Positions 16,440-26,770 of a stretch of DNA of 64,000 bases are shown here, piece by piece. The notes under the pieces were generated by a model that searched no databases, had not been told where the DNA came from, and saw only the letters and a program-made list of their open reading frames with translations. The stretch lies in assembly GCA_029866205.1 (NCBI GenBank), contig JARWZT010000001.1, positions 186,001 through 250,000 of the forward strand, read 5' to 3'. This DNA is from Rhodoferax sp. (GTDB taxonomy: Bacteria; Pseudomonadota; Gammaproteobacteria; Burkholderiales; Burkholderiaceae_C). Numbering within the stretch: position 1 is the first letter of the stretch; each line of letters begins with the position of its first letter. The translations under genes were made by a program, and so were the position numbers.

Positions 16440-17788
16440 ATGGATCCCCGCCAATTCCAAGTCACAGTTTCTACCAAGGCCGGCCATACGCCGCTTGCGC
16501 GCGTATTGCCTTTGTCTGCGCAAGCGTCTGGTGAGGTTAACCCAGCACCCGCCACCCTCTACCTCAACCCCGCCAAGTCCTTCCAAACCCTGGAAGGGTT
16601 TGGCGCCGCCTTCACCGAATCTGCTGCCGTCACTTGGCGCAAACTGAGTCCGGCACGCCGGGCCGAGGTGCTGCGCGCCTACTTTGATCCCGTCGACGGC
16701 CACGGATACACGCTGTGCCGGGTGCACATGAACAGTTGCGACTTTGCGATGGGCAACTATGCGCACGCCGACGTGGCGGGCGATGTGGACCTGCACAGTT
16801 TCAACATCGACCGCGACCGCCAGGTTTTATTGCCCATGATTCGGGCAGCACAAGAGGTGGCAGGTCGCCCGCTGCAGCTGCTGGCCTCCCCCTGGAGCCC
16901 GCCGGCCTGGATGAAAAGCAACGGCCAGATGAACCAGGGTGGGCATTTGCTGCCCCAGTACCGCGATGCGTGGGCGCGTTGCTATGTCAAATTCATTGAG
17001 GCGTATGCCGCTGCGGGCGTGCCAATATGGGGCGTGTCGGTGCAAAACGAGCCGGAGGCGGTGCAAAGCTGGGACAGTTGCATTTACACCGCCGGGGAAG
17101 AGCGCGATTTTGTGCGCGACCACCTGGGGCCCGTGTTGCACGCGGCCGGCCTGGGCCACATAAAGATCATTGTGTGGGACCACAACCGCGACCGCCTCGT
17201 TGAGCGTGCTGACGTGGTCTACAGCGACCCCGAGGCAGCCAAATACGTGTGGGGCGCAGGCTTTCACTGGTACTGCGGCGACCATTTCGACCACGTGCAA
17301 ATGGTGCACGACGCCTGGCCCGACAAGCAACTGCTGTTTACCGAAGGCTGCCAGGAAGGCGGCCCACACACCGGCGAGTGGGAACTTGGCGAGCGCTACG
17401 CACGCTCGATGATCCAGGACCTGAACCATTGGACGGCGGGTTGGATCGACTGGAACCTGTTGCTCGACCACACCGGTGGGCCCAACCATGTGGGCAATTT
17501 GTGCAGCGCACCGGTGCTCGCCGATGTGGCGGCAGACGCGCTGCTGTACCAAAGCTCGTATGCCTATTTGGGCCACTTCTCGCGCTTTATCAAGCCAGGG
17601 GCCCGGCGCATTTTGTGCGCCGCCACGCTGGAGGCGCTGGAGTGTTGTGCCTTCAGCAACCCCGATGGCTCGCTCGCGGTGGTGGCACTCAACCGTACCG
17701 AGACGGCAATTGATTTTTCGCTGCGTCTGGGCGACGCGCACTATGCCGCGACCTTGCCCGCGCGGGCGATTGCGACCTACGTCAAAGC

Positions 17789-17792
<4 letters not shown>
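16440..17792 (+). CDS. GH30-family beta-glucanase/glucosidase, cytoplasmic
   Basis: The ATG at 16440 gives 450 residues with no signal peptide; a GTG at 16401 would only add 13 residues. The GH30 pattern is plain: LEGFGAAFTESAA, LLASPWSPPAWMKSNGQM, VQNEPE (Glu204, acid/base) and LFTEGCQEGG (Glu302, nucleophile). Members of this group include glucosylceramidases and beta-1,6-glucanases. In a laminarin-type locus, trimming of beta-1,6-linked glucose from imported oligosaccharides is the best guess. It is last in the porin-GH17-GH30 operon, and its stop overlaps that of the convergent ABC ATPase gene by 4 bases. Confidence 0.87.
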
Positions 17793-18850
<1,058 letters not shown>

Positions 18851-18894
18851 CGTGATGTGTCCTTTGCGTTATGTCGGATCGGGGTCAGGCTGGT

Positions 18895-20253
18895 TCAGGC
18901 AGCATTGGCCAGGTGGGACGCCGCCTGAGCCGCCAAAAAGCTCCGGTACCAGTGCGCGCTGTCTTTGGGCGTGCGCTTTTGCGTGGCGTAGTCCACATGG
19001 ACAATGCCAAAGCGCTTGGCGTAGCCGGAAGCCCATTCAAAGTTGTCCATCAGACTCCAGACCATGTAGCCCGCCATGTTTACGCCCTGGGCCATGGCGT
19101 TGTGAACGGCCTCAATATGGGTTTGCAGGTAACGGGTACGGTCCGCGTCGTGCACCTGGCCGTTGATGGCCGGGTCTTTGAAAGCGCCGCCGTTCTCGGT
19201 GATAAACATGGCCGGTACCGGGTAGTCCTGGTGCAGGCGCAGCAGCAAATTGGTCAGGCCCTGGGGGTAGACCTCCCAGTCCATGTCGGTTACTTCCAGC
19301 CCACTCTTGTGCACGTCCCAGGGCTCTGCCGCGCTGGCCACGGTGCGTGAGTAGTAGTTGATGCCCAAAAAGTCCATCGGCGTCCGGATGATCTCCATGT
19401 CGCCGGGCTGCACGGCGGGGCAGTCGGCCTCCAAGTGCTCCACCACGTCGGCTGGGTAGGCGCCTTTGAACAGCGGGTCCATGTACCAGCGCACCAAGCG
19501 GCCATCCTCCAGCCGCGCTTTGGCGTGGTCGGCGACGCTGTCGGTGGCGGGCTCAATGGGCGAAAGGTTGAGCACGATGCCCAAGCTGGCCTTGCAACCC
19601 GCCTCGCGCAGCGCGCGCAGCGCCATGCCGTGGCTGAGCATCAGGTGGTGGGCCACTTGCATGGCCGTGCCGCGGTGCTTGATGCCCGGGGCGAAGATTC
19701 CGGTCTCATGGCCGAGGACGGACATCACCCAGGGCTCGTTGTGGGTGGCAATGGAGGCCACCCGGTCGCCCAGACGCGCGTGCATGCCCAGGGCGTAGTC
19801 GACAAAGTGCTTCACCGTATCGCGGTTGGCCCAGCCGCCTTGGGCTTGCAGGGCCTCGGGCAGGTCCCAGTGGTTGAGCGTGAGGTAGGGCGCAATGCCG
19901 CGCGCCAGCAGTCCGTCCACCAGGCGCTCGTAAAAGTCCAGGCCCTTGTTGTTCCAGGCGCCGCTGCCGGTGGGCTGTACCCGTGGCCAACTGGTCGAAA
20001 AACGATAAGCGTTCACACCTAAATGCGCGATCAGGTCCAGATCGTCGGTGCAGCGAGCATAGTGTTCACAGGCAACCGCGCCGTCGCTGTGGTCGGCAAT
20101 CGCACCCGGGACCTTGCAAAAAGTATCCCAAATGGAGGGACCTTTGCCATCCGCGTCGCTAGCGCCTTCAATTTGAAAGGCACTGGTGGCAACGCCCCAG
20201 ACAAAGTCTTTGGGAAAGAGTGCGGTGGGGCCGGTAGAAAGTGGGGAGTGCAT
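18895..20253 (-). CDS. GH1 beta-glucosidase
   Basis: The 452-residue protein begins FPKDFVWGVATSAFQIEGA, the standard GH1 opening. It has THNEP with Glu173 as acid/base and FITENGGAF with Glu353 as nucleophile, and ends with the usual GH1 tail (NFEWASGYAKRFGIVHVDY, SAHWYRSFL). There is no signal peptide, so it acts in the cytoplasm, releasing glucose from short beta-glucosides delivered by the adjacent importer. It sits within the transporter operon between the inner permease gene and the ATPase gene. Confidence 0.95.
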   Translation of the reverse strand: MHSPLSTGPTALFPKDFVWGVATSAFQIEGASDADGKGPSIWDTFCKVPGAIADHSDGAVACEHYARCTDDLDLIAHLGVNAYRFSTSWPRVQPTGSGAWNNKGLDFYERLVDGLLARGIAPYLTLNHWDLPEALQAQGGWANRDTVKHFVDYALGMHARLGDRVASIATHNEPWVMSVLGHETGIFAPGIKHRGTAMQVAHHLMLSHGMALRALREAGCKASLGIVLNLSPIEPATDSVADHAKARLEDGRLVRWYMDPLFKGAYPADVVEHLEADCPAVQPGDMEIIRTPMDFLGINYYSRTVASAAEPWDVHKSGLEVTDMDWEVYPQGLTNLLLRLHQDYPVPAMFITENGGAFKDPAINGQVHDADRTRYLQTHIEAVHNAMAQGVNMAGYMVWSLMDNFEWASGYAKRFGIVHVDYATQKRTPKDSAHWYRSFLAAQAASHLANAA

Positions 20254-20304
20254 GGGAGCAGAGGAAGGGTGGAGGTCGAAACAGGGAAAGGGGTGCGCGG
20301 CCGT

Positions 20305-21135
20305 CTACTTGACCGCACCGGCAGTCAGGCCGTCGATCAGGCGGCGCGAAGAAATGGCAAACAACACCAAGAGCGGCAGCGTGGCAATGGCCGAGCCGGC
20401 CATCACTGCGCCCCACTCGGTGTTGACCGGGCTTTGCATGCTGCGCAGTGCCAGCGGCAGGGTGTACATCTCGGGCGAGCGCATCACGATCAGCGGCCCG
20501 ATAAAGTTGTTCCACGAGGCAATAAAGGTGATGAGCCCCAAGGTGCCCATGGCGGGCTTGAGCAGCGGCACCACGATGCGCCAGTAAATGCCCAACTCGC
20601 CGCAGCCGTCCATGCGCGCCGCCTCAATCAGGTCGCGTGGAATGGAGCTGGTGACAAACTGGCGCATCATGAAAATGCCAAACGCACTGGCCGCTCCGGG
20701 AATGTAGAGCGCACGCGGCTGGTCGATCCAGCCGAAGGCGTCCATGATCATGAAGGTCGGAATCATGCCCAAAAAGGACGGCAGCAGCATGGTGCCCATC
20801 ACCAGCAAAAACAGCGGCTGCTTGAAGCGAAACTCAAACATCGCAAAGGCGTATCCGCCCATTGAGCAAAACAGCAAGGTCAGGCCGGTGGACGCCAGCG
20901 CCACGTACAAGCTCCAACCCAGGCTGCGCCAAAACGGAATCTTGGTGGTCAAGATGTCCAGGTTGAGCAAAAAGTCAGACCCAAAAAACAGGGGTGGGGG
21001 AAGGTTAAAAATCTCGGTGCGTGAATGGCTGGCAAACACGAACATGAAATAAAAGGGCAGCAGCATCACCACAGCGCCCACAGCCACCATCAGGTAGGCC
21101 GCGCGCGGGGCCAGTCGGTCAGTATTGATTTGCAT
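20305..21135 (-). CDS. Sugar ABC importer permease (MalG/MsmG type)
   Basis: The 276-residue membrane protein has six predicted transmembrane stretches, beginning AAYLMVAVGAVVMLLPFYFMFVFA. The cytoplasmic EAA loop that contacts the ATPase reads EAARMDGCGELGIYWRIVVPLLKP. It is the second permease subunit of a carbohydrate uptake (CUT1) system and starts 6 bases after the end of its partner gene. Confidence 0.93.
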   Translation of the reverse strand: MQINTDRLAPRAAYLMVAVGAVVMLLPFYFMFVFASHSRTEIFNLPPPLFFGSDFLLNLDILTTKIPFWRSLGWSLYVALASTGLTLLFCSMGGYAFAMFEFRFKQPLFLLVMGTMLLPSFLGMIPTFMIMDAFGWIDQPRALYIPGAASAFGIFMMRQFVTSSIPRDLIEAARMDGCGELGIYWRIVVPLLKPAMGTLGLITFIASWNNFIGPLIVMRSPEMYTLPLALRSMQSPVNTEWGAVMAGSAIATLPLLVLFAISSRRLIDGLTAGAVK

Positions 21136-21141
21136 GGCGGA

Positions 21142-22077
21142 TCAGCGCGTGGGACCGCGCGGCTTGAAGGCGCGGTTGGTCAGCCAGGTCAGCAGGGCGA
21201 CAAACACAAACAGCAGCCACGACAGCGCGCTGGCGCCGCCAAAGTCATTGAATTCAAAGGCGGTGCGGTACATGTACATGGCCGTCGTCATGCCGGACTG
21301 GTCGGTGCCGCCGCGCCCGCCCGTCAGGATGAAGGGCTCCTCAAAGAGCTGCAATCCGCCGATCACGCTCAGCGTCACGCCAAAATAAATCATGGGCTGC
21401 AAGCTGGGCAGAGTGATGTACCAGAACTGCTGCCAACGACCGGCACCGTCCATCGTGGCGGCCTCGTAGATGTCGCCGGGAATGGTTTGCAGCGCCGCCA
21501 GGTAAAGCACGGTGTTAAATCCCACATACCGCCAGAACACCACCATCGCAATGGCGGGCTTGACGTTTTCGGCCCGCCCCAGCCAGTCGATGGGCGCCGC
21601 AGGAGCCAGCCAGCCCAGCCCAGGCACATCTCCCAGCGCATGCAGGCCCACATTGATGAGCCCGTAGTCGGTAGAAAACAGGGTGCTGAACATCATGGCA
21701 ATCGCTACCGTGCTGGTGATGTAGGGCAAAAAGTAGGCCCCAATCACGCTGTTGCGCGTGCGCTTGAACGACGTGTGGATGAAATACGCCAGTGGAATCG
21801 CCACCACATGCTGCGGCACACCGGCGGCCACGGCCAGCCAGGCGGTGTTTTTGAGCGACTTCCAGAACCATTCGTCGGTGATGGCGAAGGCAAAGTTGTC
21901 GAGCCCGACAAATTTCATCGACGCCAGGCCGGCTGTGGGTTCCCAGCTCTGAAAAGCCAAAAAGAACGAAAACGCCAGCGGAAACACGCCAAACACCAAA
22001 AACAAGACCACAAACGGGCTCAGCAGCACATACGGAACCGCCTGCGGCGACAGGCGGGGCAAGAGGCGGCGCGTCAT
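21142..22077 (-). CDS. Sugar ABC importer permease (MalF/MsmF type)
   Basis: The 311-residue membrane protein begins with a transmembrane segment, YVLLSPFVVLFLVFGVFPLAFSFFLAF, typical of MsmF/UgpA-like permeases. Its EAA loop is EAATMDGAGRWQQFWYITLPSLQP. It forms the channel with the MalG-type subunit encoded just downstream. The gene lies 60 bp after the binding-protein gene in the transporter operon. Confidence 0.93.
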   Translation of the reverse strand: MTRRLLPRLSPQAVPYVLLSPFVVLFLVFGVFPLAFSFFLAFQSWEPTAGLASMKFVGLDNFAFAITDEWFWKSLKNTAWLAVAAGVPQHVVAIPLAYFIHTSFKRTRNSVIGAYFLPYITSTVAIAMMFSTLFSTDYGLINVGLHALGDVPGLGWLAPAAPIDWLGRAENVKPAIAMVVFWRYVGFNTVLYLAALQTIPGDIYEAATMDGAGRWQQFWYITLPSLQPMIYFGVTLSVIGGLQLFEEPFILTGGRGGTDQSGMTTAMYMYRTAFEFNDFGGASALSWLLFVFVALLTWLTNRAFKPRGPTR

Positions 22078-22137
22078 GGTGTTGGCGAGGCAGTCGGCGG
22101 GTGGGCAGCGAAGCGCTTCGGTCGGTTGGCGTGTGGC

Positions 22138-23394
22138 CTAGCGCTTGACGCGGCGCTCGATCAGCGCCTTGGCATCGGCCAGGGCCGTGCGGATGTCTTT
22201 GCCCTGGTCCAGCACCTTGTCGAGCTCGGTGTTCACGATCTCGTCAGCAATCGGGTCGAGCTTGTGCACGTCGACCGCAGAAATTTTGCGGGCAGCGTCA
22301 CGCCACAACACCCGGGCCTTTTGGTCCGCCAGAAAGCTGATGGGCTGCTCAAAAAACGCATCGCTGTGAGTTTCAATCAGCGCAGGAAACGCGTCTTGCG
22401 ATTTGAATGCGGCGAGCTGCAACTCGGGCGTGAGCGTCATCATGCCGATGAACTCGGCGGCAAGTGCCTTGTTCTTGGCGCCTTTTGGAATGCTGTAGAA
22501 GCTGCCGCCCCAAGAGGCCCAGGCTTTCTCGGGCAACTGCGCGGCGCGCCACTGGCCTTTGGTGTCCGGTGCGAGCCAGTTGTTCAGATGGCCGGCCAGC
22601 CAGGCGCCTGACATTTGCGTGGCGATCGTGCCACGCTTGAATCCCTCAGACCATTCGTTGGACCAGGCCGCAATCTTTCCGTCGAGCTTTTGATCACGTA
22701 CTTTCTTGGACAGCTCAAACGCACGGACAAAACGCGGTGAGTCCACCAGTACTTTGCCGGTTTTGTCGATGTACAGGCCATCGCCCGCCTGCAGGTTGGA
22801 GCGGATGATGATGTCCTTGATGTCGCGCGCATGGGCCACCAAATAGGCGCCGGTGGCTGTCTTGATCTTGGTGCCAGCGCTGACATAGGATTCCCAGGAC
22901 TGGGTCAGGTCGGCTTCAGTCACGCCCGCCTTTTTCAGAATGTCGGTGCGGTACAGCAGGGTGCCGGGGCCGATATCGGTAGGAATCGCCACTTGGGCGC
23001 CAGAACTGGCAGTGCCCTGCTTCCAGGCAAAAGGAACAAAACGCGCCTGCTGCGCTTTCATGTTGTAGGGAGCGCCCGCCAGGTCCTCCAGGCCACCACC
23101 TTCGGCAAAGCGGCCCACATAACCATATTCCACCACCATCACATCGGGCAGGTTGGACGAGGTCGACAGCGCCGTGGTCATGGCGGTGTGGTGGTCGGCG
23201 TAGGCGCGACTGGTGATCTTGATTTCCACGTCCGGATGTTTCTTTTTCCAGGCGGGAATGGCGGCCTTGGCGATCTCGTCCACGGCTGGAAAGGCCGCAA
23301 TCGTCAGCGTTTGCTGCGCTTGTGCGCTGAAAAATGCGCCACCCGCCAGAAGCAGCGAGGCGGCCAGCCAGTTTCCAATCGGTGCGTGTGCCAT
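22138..23394 (-). CDS. Sugar ABC importer periplasmic binding protein
   Basis: The protein has 418 residues and a cleavable signal peptide ending FFSAQAQ. The mature part opens TLTIAAFPAVDEIAKAAIPAWKKKHPDVEIKI, and contains AWLAGHLNNW and EKAWASWGGSFYSIPKGAKNK, the cluster B fold used for sugars. It is the first gene of the transporter-GH1 operon and has the best promoter and operator in the locus just upstream. Ligand is probably a beta-1,3-gluco-oligosaccharide, by context only. Confidence 0.92.
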   Translation of the reverse strand: MAHAPIGNWLAASLLLAGGAFFSAQAQQTLTIAAFPAVDEIAKAAIPAWKKKHPDVEIKITSRAYADHHTAMTTALSTSSNLPDVMVVEYGYVGRFAEGGGLEDLAGAPYNMKAQQARFVPFAWKQGTASSGAQVAIPTDIGPGTLLYRTDILKKAGVTEADLTQSWESYVSAGTKIKTATGAYLVAHARDIKDIIIRSNLQAGDGLYIDKTGKVLVDSPRFVRAFELSKKVRDQKLDGKIAAWSNEWSEGFKRGTIATQMSGAWLAGHLNNWLAPDTKGQWRAAQLPEKAWASWGGSFYSIPKGAKNKALAAEFIGMMTLTPELQLAAFKSQDAFPALIETHSDAFFEQPISFLADQKARVLWRDAARKISAVDVHKLDPIADEIVNTELDKVLDQGKDIRTALADAKALIERRVKR

Positions 23395-23466
23395 GGGGCA
23401 ACTCCTATGTTGTGTTCGTAAAGACCGCCGGGGCGGTCCAATAATGGAGGTTTTTCAAAAGCGTCT

Positions 23467-23480
23467 TGAAAGCGCTTTCA
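23467..23480. promoter_or_regulatory. LacI-family operator of the transporter operon
   Basis: TGAAAGCGCTTTCA, four bases downstream of the -10 box of the transporter promoter and therefore over the transcription start. It is identical to the four copies elsewhere in the locus. Confidence 0.9.
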
Positions 23481-23484
23481 TTGA

Positions 23485-23512
23485 ATTATAGGAAGCAACA
23501 TGGCGCGTACAA
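23485..23512 (-). promoter_or_regulatory. Sigma-70 promoter of the transporter-GH1 operon
   Basis: On the minus strand TTGTAC (23507-23512) is followed by 16 bases and a perfect TATAAT (23485-23490). CTAGGG occurs just outside on the plus strand at 23514-23519. The layout of -10 box followed directly by operator matches the lipoprotein promoter at 6057-6085. Confidence 0.8.
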
Positions 23513-23535
23513 GCTAGGGTATTCCCCAGCTTGGC

Positions 23536-24579
23536 TCAGGGGCGTGCTGGCGCGCTGGAGCCGCGCACGAGCAGCTCAGGCGGTGGAAGTTCTGCGGTGG
23601 GTTGGGTGCCTGCGATCAGTTGCAGGATGGAAGCTGCCGCCAGGCGGCCTAGCTCGTAGGCCGGTTGATGGATGGTGCTGAGGGGCGGGGTGGCGTAGAC
23701 CGAGGTGGGTAAATCATCGAAGCCCACAAGCGATACGTCTTCGGGGACTTGAAGTCCATTTTGAAACAAGCCCAACGCGGCGCCCGAGGCCATTTGGTCG
23801 TTGGCCGCAAAAATGGCAGTGAACTTGCATTTTCTGGAGATCAGATGGTGGACCGCTTCCAGCCCGCTGATTTCGTGGTACTTGCCGGGCAGCACCAATT
23901 CGGGGTCAAAAGCAATACCTGCCGCTTGCAGGGCGGCACGGTAGCCACGGTGACGCTCCGACGCGTCCGGGTGCTCTTCGTCACCAGAAATAAAGGCGAT
24001 GCGCGTGTGCCCCAGTGCGATCAGGTGCTCGGTGGCCCGCAATGCACCGGTAAAGTTGTCAAATTTGAGAGAAAACAACTGCTCCCCCCGCAAATCGCGT
24101 CCGGTGACGACCACGGGGAGCGCCTGGGCACAGGCTTGCAGTGCTTCGTCAGACAAGCGCGGCATCAGCACAACAATCCCGTCGACCCGCCGTGCGCGCA
24201 GGACTTCCAGGCACCGGGCCTCTGCGCTTGGGTTCCAATGCGCACTCATGAAAAGCGGGCTGTAGCCCACCGGGTCGAGCTCGTCTTCGATGCCGCGCAA
24301 TGCCGCGCCGTAAAACGGACTGTCGATGGCCTGCGTCACCACCCCAATGCTGAAAGTCCGGCCGCCCGCCAGGCCGCGCGCCAGCGGATTGGGCACAAAT
24401 CCGAGCGTCTTGGTCGCCTCAACCACCGCCAGACGCTTGGCATCGCTCACGACCGCTGTGCCATTCAGGATGCGCGAAACCGTGCTCGGTGACACACCGG
24501 CAAGCTTGGCCACCATTTCAAGGGTGACTGGCGCCTTGGTGGGCGCGCGTACTGCGGTCGGCATGTTGTTTTTGTTCAT
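23536..24579 (-). CDS. LacI-family transcriptional regulator of the beta-glucan locus
   Basis: The start at 24579 gives 347 residues; an ATG at 24633 would put the operator inside the gene. Residues about 18-42 form the DNA-binding helices (TLEMVAKLAGVSPSTVSRILNG), followed by the hinge and a periplasmic-binding-like sensor domain (FSIGVVTQAIDSPFYGAALRGIEDEL, FAANDQMASGAALGLFQ, VGFDDLP). It is divergent from gspC and faces away from the transporter operon, which ends its upstream side. Identical palindromes at the promoters of this locus are its likely targets, and a variant site over its own promoter suggests self-control. The inducer is unknown, probably a short beta-glucoside. Confidence 0.93.
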   Translation of the reverse strand: MNKNNMPTAVRAPTKAPVTLEMVAKLAGVSPSTVSRILNGTAVVSDAKRLAVVEATKTLGFVPNPLARGLAGGRTFSIGVVTQAIDSPFYGAALRGIEDELDPVGYSPLFMSAHWNPSAEARCLEVLRARRVDGIVVLMPRLSDEALQACAQALPVVVTGRDLRGEQLFSLKFDNFTGALRATEHLIALGHTRIAFISGDEEHPDASERHRGYRAALQAAGIAFDPELVLPGKYHEISGLEAVHHLISRKCKFTAIFAANDQMASGAALGLFQNGLQVPEDVSLVGFDDLPTSVYATPPLSTIHQPAYELGRLAAASILQLIAGTQPTAELPPPELLVRGSSAPARP

Positions 24580-24618
24580 TTGCTTTGATTCAGGGTCGGA
24601 ACCGATGCCCGTTGCTTT

Positions 24619-24632
24619 TGAAAGCGCATTCA
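24619..24632. promoter_or_regulatory. Variant LacI-family operator between the regulator gene and gspC
   Basis: TGAAAGCGCATTCA differs by one base from the perfect palindrome. On the minus strand it follows a TAAGAT -10-like box, with TTGGCA 15 bases before that, so it fits an autoregulatory site. It also lies 100 bp upstream of gspC. Confidence 0.65.
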
Positions 24633-24731
24633 ATCTTAACTCTGATCAATCGTTGCCAAATTCCAGTGACGGCAACGTAATTAATGGAGTTTCCGAAATC
24701 AGGTCAGAAAGAGTTCCCTGATAATCAAATC

Positions 24732-25181
24732 ATGTCTACCACTTCACCGCGGCCGTGGGCGCTGTACCTCGTCACCTTCCTGACGGCGCTTATGGCCGCC
24801 GCAAGCGCGGCCTATTGGGCGCTCGGCACGGTCGGCCTGGCGTCCCAGCGGCTCCCCAGTGCAACCGTAACAGACAGCGTTAGCGCGCCAGAGACCAAAG
24901 ATTTGGCGCGTGCGCTGGGCGGCGATCTGGCACCGCAGGTCAAACCGGCCGAGACCGCCAGTAGCCAATACCAATTGCTCGGCGTGGTGGCGGGGCCCGT
25001 GGGCAAAGGCTATGCGCTGCTGGTCATTGGTGGCGCCGCACCCAAGGCTTACACCGTGGGGTCGGCGCTGGCGGAAGGCCAGGTGCTGCAGTCGGTTTCC
25101 GCACGCGGCGCCAAGATCGGCGCCACATTGCAGAGTGAGGCCGCCATTGAACTGAGTTTGCCCAAGCCTGCGGGCAGCTGA
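24732..25181 (+). CDS. gspC: Type II secretion protein GspC
   Basis: The protein has 149 residues: a short cytoplasmic start, one membrane segment (ALYLVTFLTALMAAASAAYWALG), then the HR domain (SSQYQLLGVVAGPVGKGYALLVIGGAAPKAYTVGSAL). GspC links the inner-membrane platform to the GspD secretin. There is no PDZ domain, as in short GspC forms. The gene is alone here, about 21 kb from gspG-L, with the glucan locus in between. The ATG at 24732 is chosen because it leaves a normal short cytoplasmic end. Confidence 0.82.
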   Translation: MSTTSPRPWALYLVTFLTALMAAASAAYWALGTVGLASQRLPSATVTDSVSAPETKDLARALGGDLAPQVKPAETASSQYQLLGVVAGPVGKGYALLVIGGAAPKAYTVGSALAEGQVLQSVSARGAKIGATLQSEAAIELSLPKPAGS

Positions 25182-25265
25182 TCCGGGTTTTTACCCCTAT
25201 GGGACGCATTTAAATTAATGTAAGCTTGGCGACAGTTTTTATTTCATCTCCCCAGGAGCGAATCC

Positions 25266-26396
25266 ATGCAAATAGGCGTACCTGCCGAGACTGCGGCGGG
25301 TGAATCCCGTGTTGCAGTCACCCCAGAAACGGTCAAAAAACTGATTGCCCAAGGCCATGCGGTGCGGGTGCAGGCAGGGGCGGGTGTGCGCGCCAGCGTG
25401 ACTGACGAGGCTTTTGTGGCCGCGGGTGCCGAAATATGCGACGCGGCGACTGCTTTGGCCAGTCCGATGGTCCTGAAGGTGGTGGCACCCAGCGCACAAG
25501 AGATCACCCATATGGCCGCGGGCGCCGCGCTGGTGGGCATGCTCAATCCGTTTGACGCCGAGGGTCTGGCCCGATTGGCTGGCGCCGGCTTGACCAGTTT
25601 TGCGCTGGAAGCCGCCCCACGTACCACCCGGGCCCAGAGCATGGACGTACTGTCCAGCCAGGCAAATATTGCGGGCTACAAGGCGGTCATGATGGCCGCA
25701 GACAAATACCAACGGTTTTTCCCGATGCTGATGACTGCAGCCGGCACCGTCAAGGCCGCGCGCGTGGTGATTTTGGGGGTTGGGGTGGCAGGTTTGCAGG
25801 CCATTGCCACCGCCAAGCGCTTGGGCGCCGTGATTGAGGCGTCCGATGTGCGCCCCAGCGTCAAAGAACAAGTGGAGTCGCTGGGCGGCAAATTTATCGA
25901 AGTCTCCTACGACACCCCTGAAGAAAAAGAAGCCGCCGTCGGTGTGGGCGGTTACGCCCGCCCTATGCCCCAAAGCTGGCTGGATCGGCAAAAGACCGAG
26001 GTTGCAAAGCGCGTGGCGCTGGCCGACGTGGTGATTTCCACAGCGTTGATTCCTGGCCGTGCCGCCCCCGTGCTGGTAACCGAGGACATGGTCAAAAGCA
26101 TGAAGCCGGGCTCGGTGATTGTCGATATCGCGGCCGGCAAGGCGGCCGACGGCGTCGGTGGCAACTGCGTGCTGACCGAAGCGGGCAAGACCGTGGTCAA
26201 ACATGGTGTCACGCTGGTGGGTGAAACCAACCTGGCCGCACTGGTGGCCGCGGACGCCTCTGCGCTTTACGCCCGCAATGTGCTGGACTTTTTGAAATTG
26301 GTGCTGACCAAAGAGGGTCAGTTCAAGGTGGATATGGAAGACGACATCGTGGCCGCCTGTCTGATGACGCAAGACGGCGTCGTCAAGCGCAAATAA
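25266..26396 (+). CDS. pntAA: NAD(P) transhydrogenase alpha subunit, part 1
   Basis: The 376-residue protein starts MQIGVPAETAAGESRVAVTPETV and contains the NAD(H)-binding stretch VVILGVGVAGLQAIATAKRLGAVIEASDVRP. It forms domain I of proton-translocating transhydrogenase, which moves hydride between NADH and NADP at the inner membrane. An AGGAG ribosome site precedes the ATG. In this organism domain I is a separate soluble subunit, followed by the membrane part pntAB and pntB. Confidence 0.97.
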   Translation: MQIGVPAETAAGESRVAVTPETVKKLIAQGHAVRVQAGAGVRASVTDEAFVAAGAEICDAATALASPMVLKVVAPSAQEITHMAAGAALVGMLNPFDAEGLARLAGAGLTSFALEAAPRTTRAQSMDVLSSQANIAGYKAVMMAADKYQRFFPMLMTAAGTVKAARVVILGVGVAGLQAIATAKRLGAVIEASDVRPSVKEQVESLGGKFIEVSYDTPEEKEAAVGVGGYARPMPQSWLDRQKTEVAKRVALADVVISTALIPGRAAPVLVTEDMVKSMKPGSVIVDIAAGKAADGVGGNCVLTEAGKTVVKHGVTLVGETNLAALVAADASALYARNVLDFLKLVLTKEGQFKVDMEDDIVAACLMTQDGVVKRK

Positions 26397-26449
26397 GCCA
26401 CTGATCTGCAAAACAATTGGAATCTGACCCCAATTAACCAGGAAGAAAC

Positions 26450-26770
26450 ATGGAAGTTGTATCCCCGACCATACTGAACCTTATCATTTTTGTGCTGGCC
26501 ATTTACGTGGGCTACCACGTGGTGTGGACGGTCACGCCCGCGCTGCATACGCCGCTGATGGCGGTGACCAACGCGATTTCGGCGATTGTGATCGTGGGCG
26601 CCATGTTGGCGGCTGCGTTGACTGAGACCACGCTGGGCAAAACCATGGGCGTCTTGGCGGTCGCGCTGGCCGCTGTTAACGTGTTTGGCGGCTTTATGGT
26701 GACCCGGCGCATGCTGGAAATGTTCAGGAAGAAAGACAAAAAAGTCACCGCCAAGGAGGGTGCGCAATGA
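26450..26770 (+). CDS. pntAB: NAD(P) transhydrogenase alpha subunit, part 2
   Basis: This 106-residue membrane protein shows three hydrophobic helices (ILNLIIFVLAIYVGYHVVWTV, LMAVTNAISAIVIVGAMLAAAL, VLAVALAAVNVFGGFMVTRRML). It is the small membrane part of the alpha subunit and forms the proton channel with PntB. Its stop overlaps the pntB start by 4 bases. Confidence 0.96.
   Translation: MEVVSPTILNLIIFVLAIYVGYHVVWTVTPALHTPLMAVTNAISAIVIVGAMLAAALTETTLGKTMGVLAVALAAVNVFGGFMVTRRMLEMFRKKDKKVTAKEGAQ

Noticed and set aside
21025-22611. Plus-strand open frame of 528 codons opposite the ABC permease and binding-protein genes
   Set aside because: His/Gln/Gly-rich product with no family pattern; it is the antisense of well-supported transporter genes in high-GC DNA.
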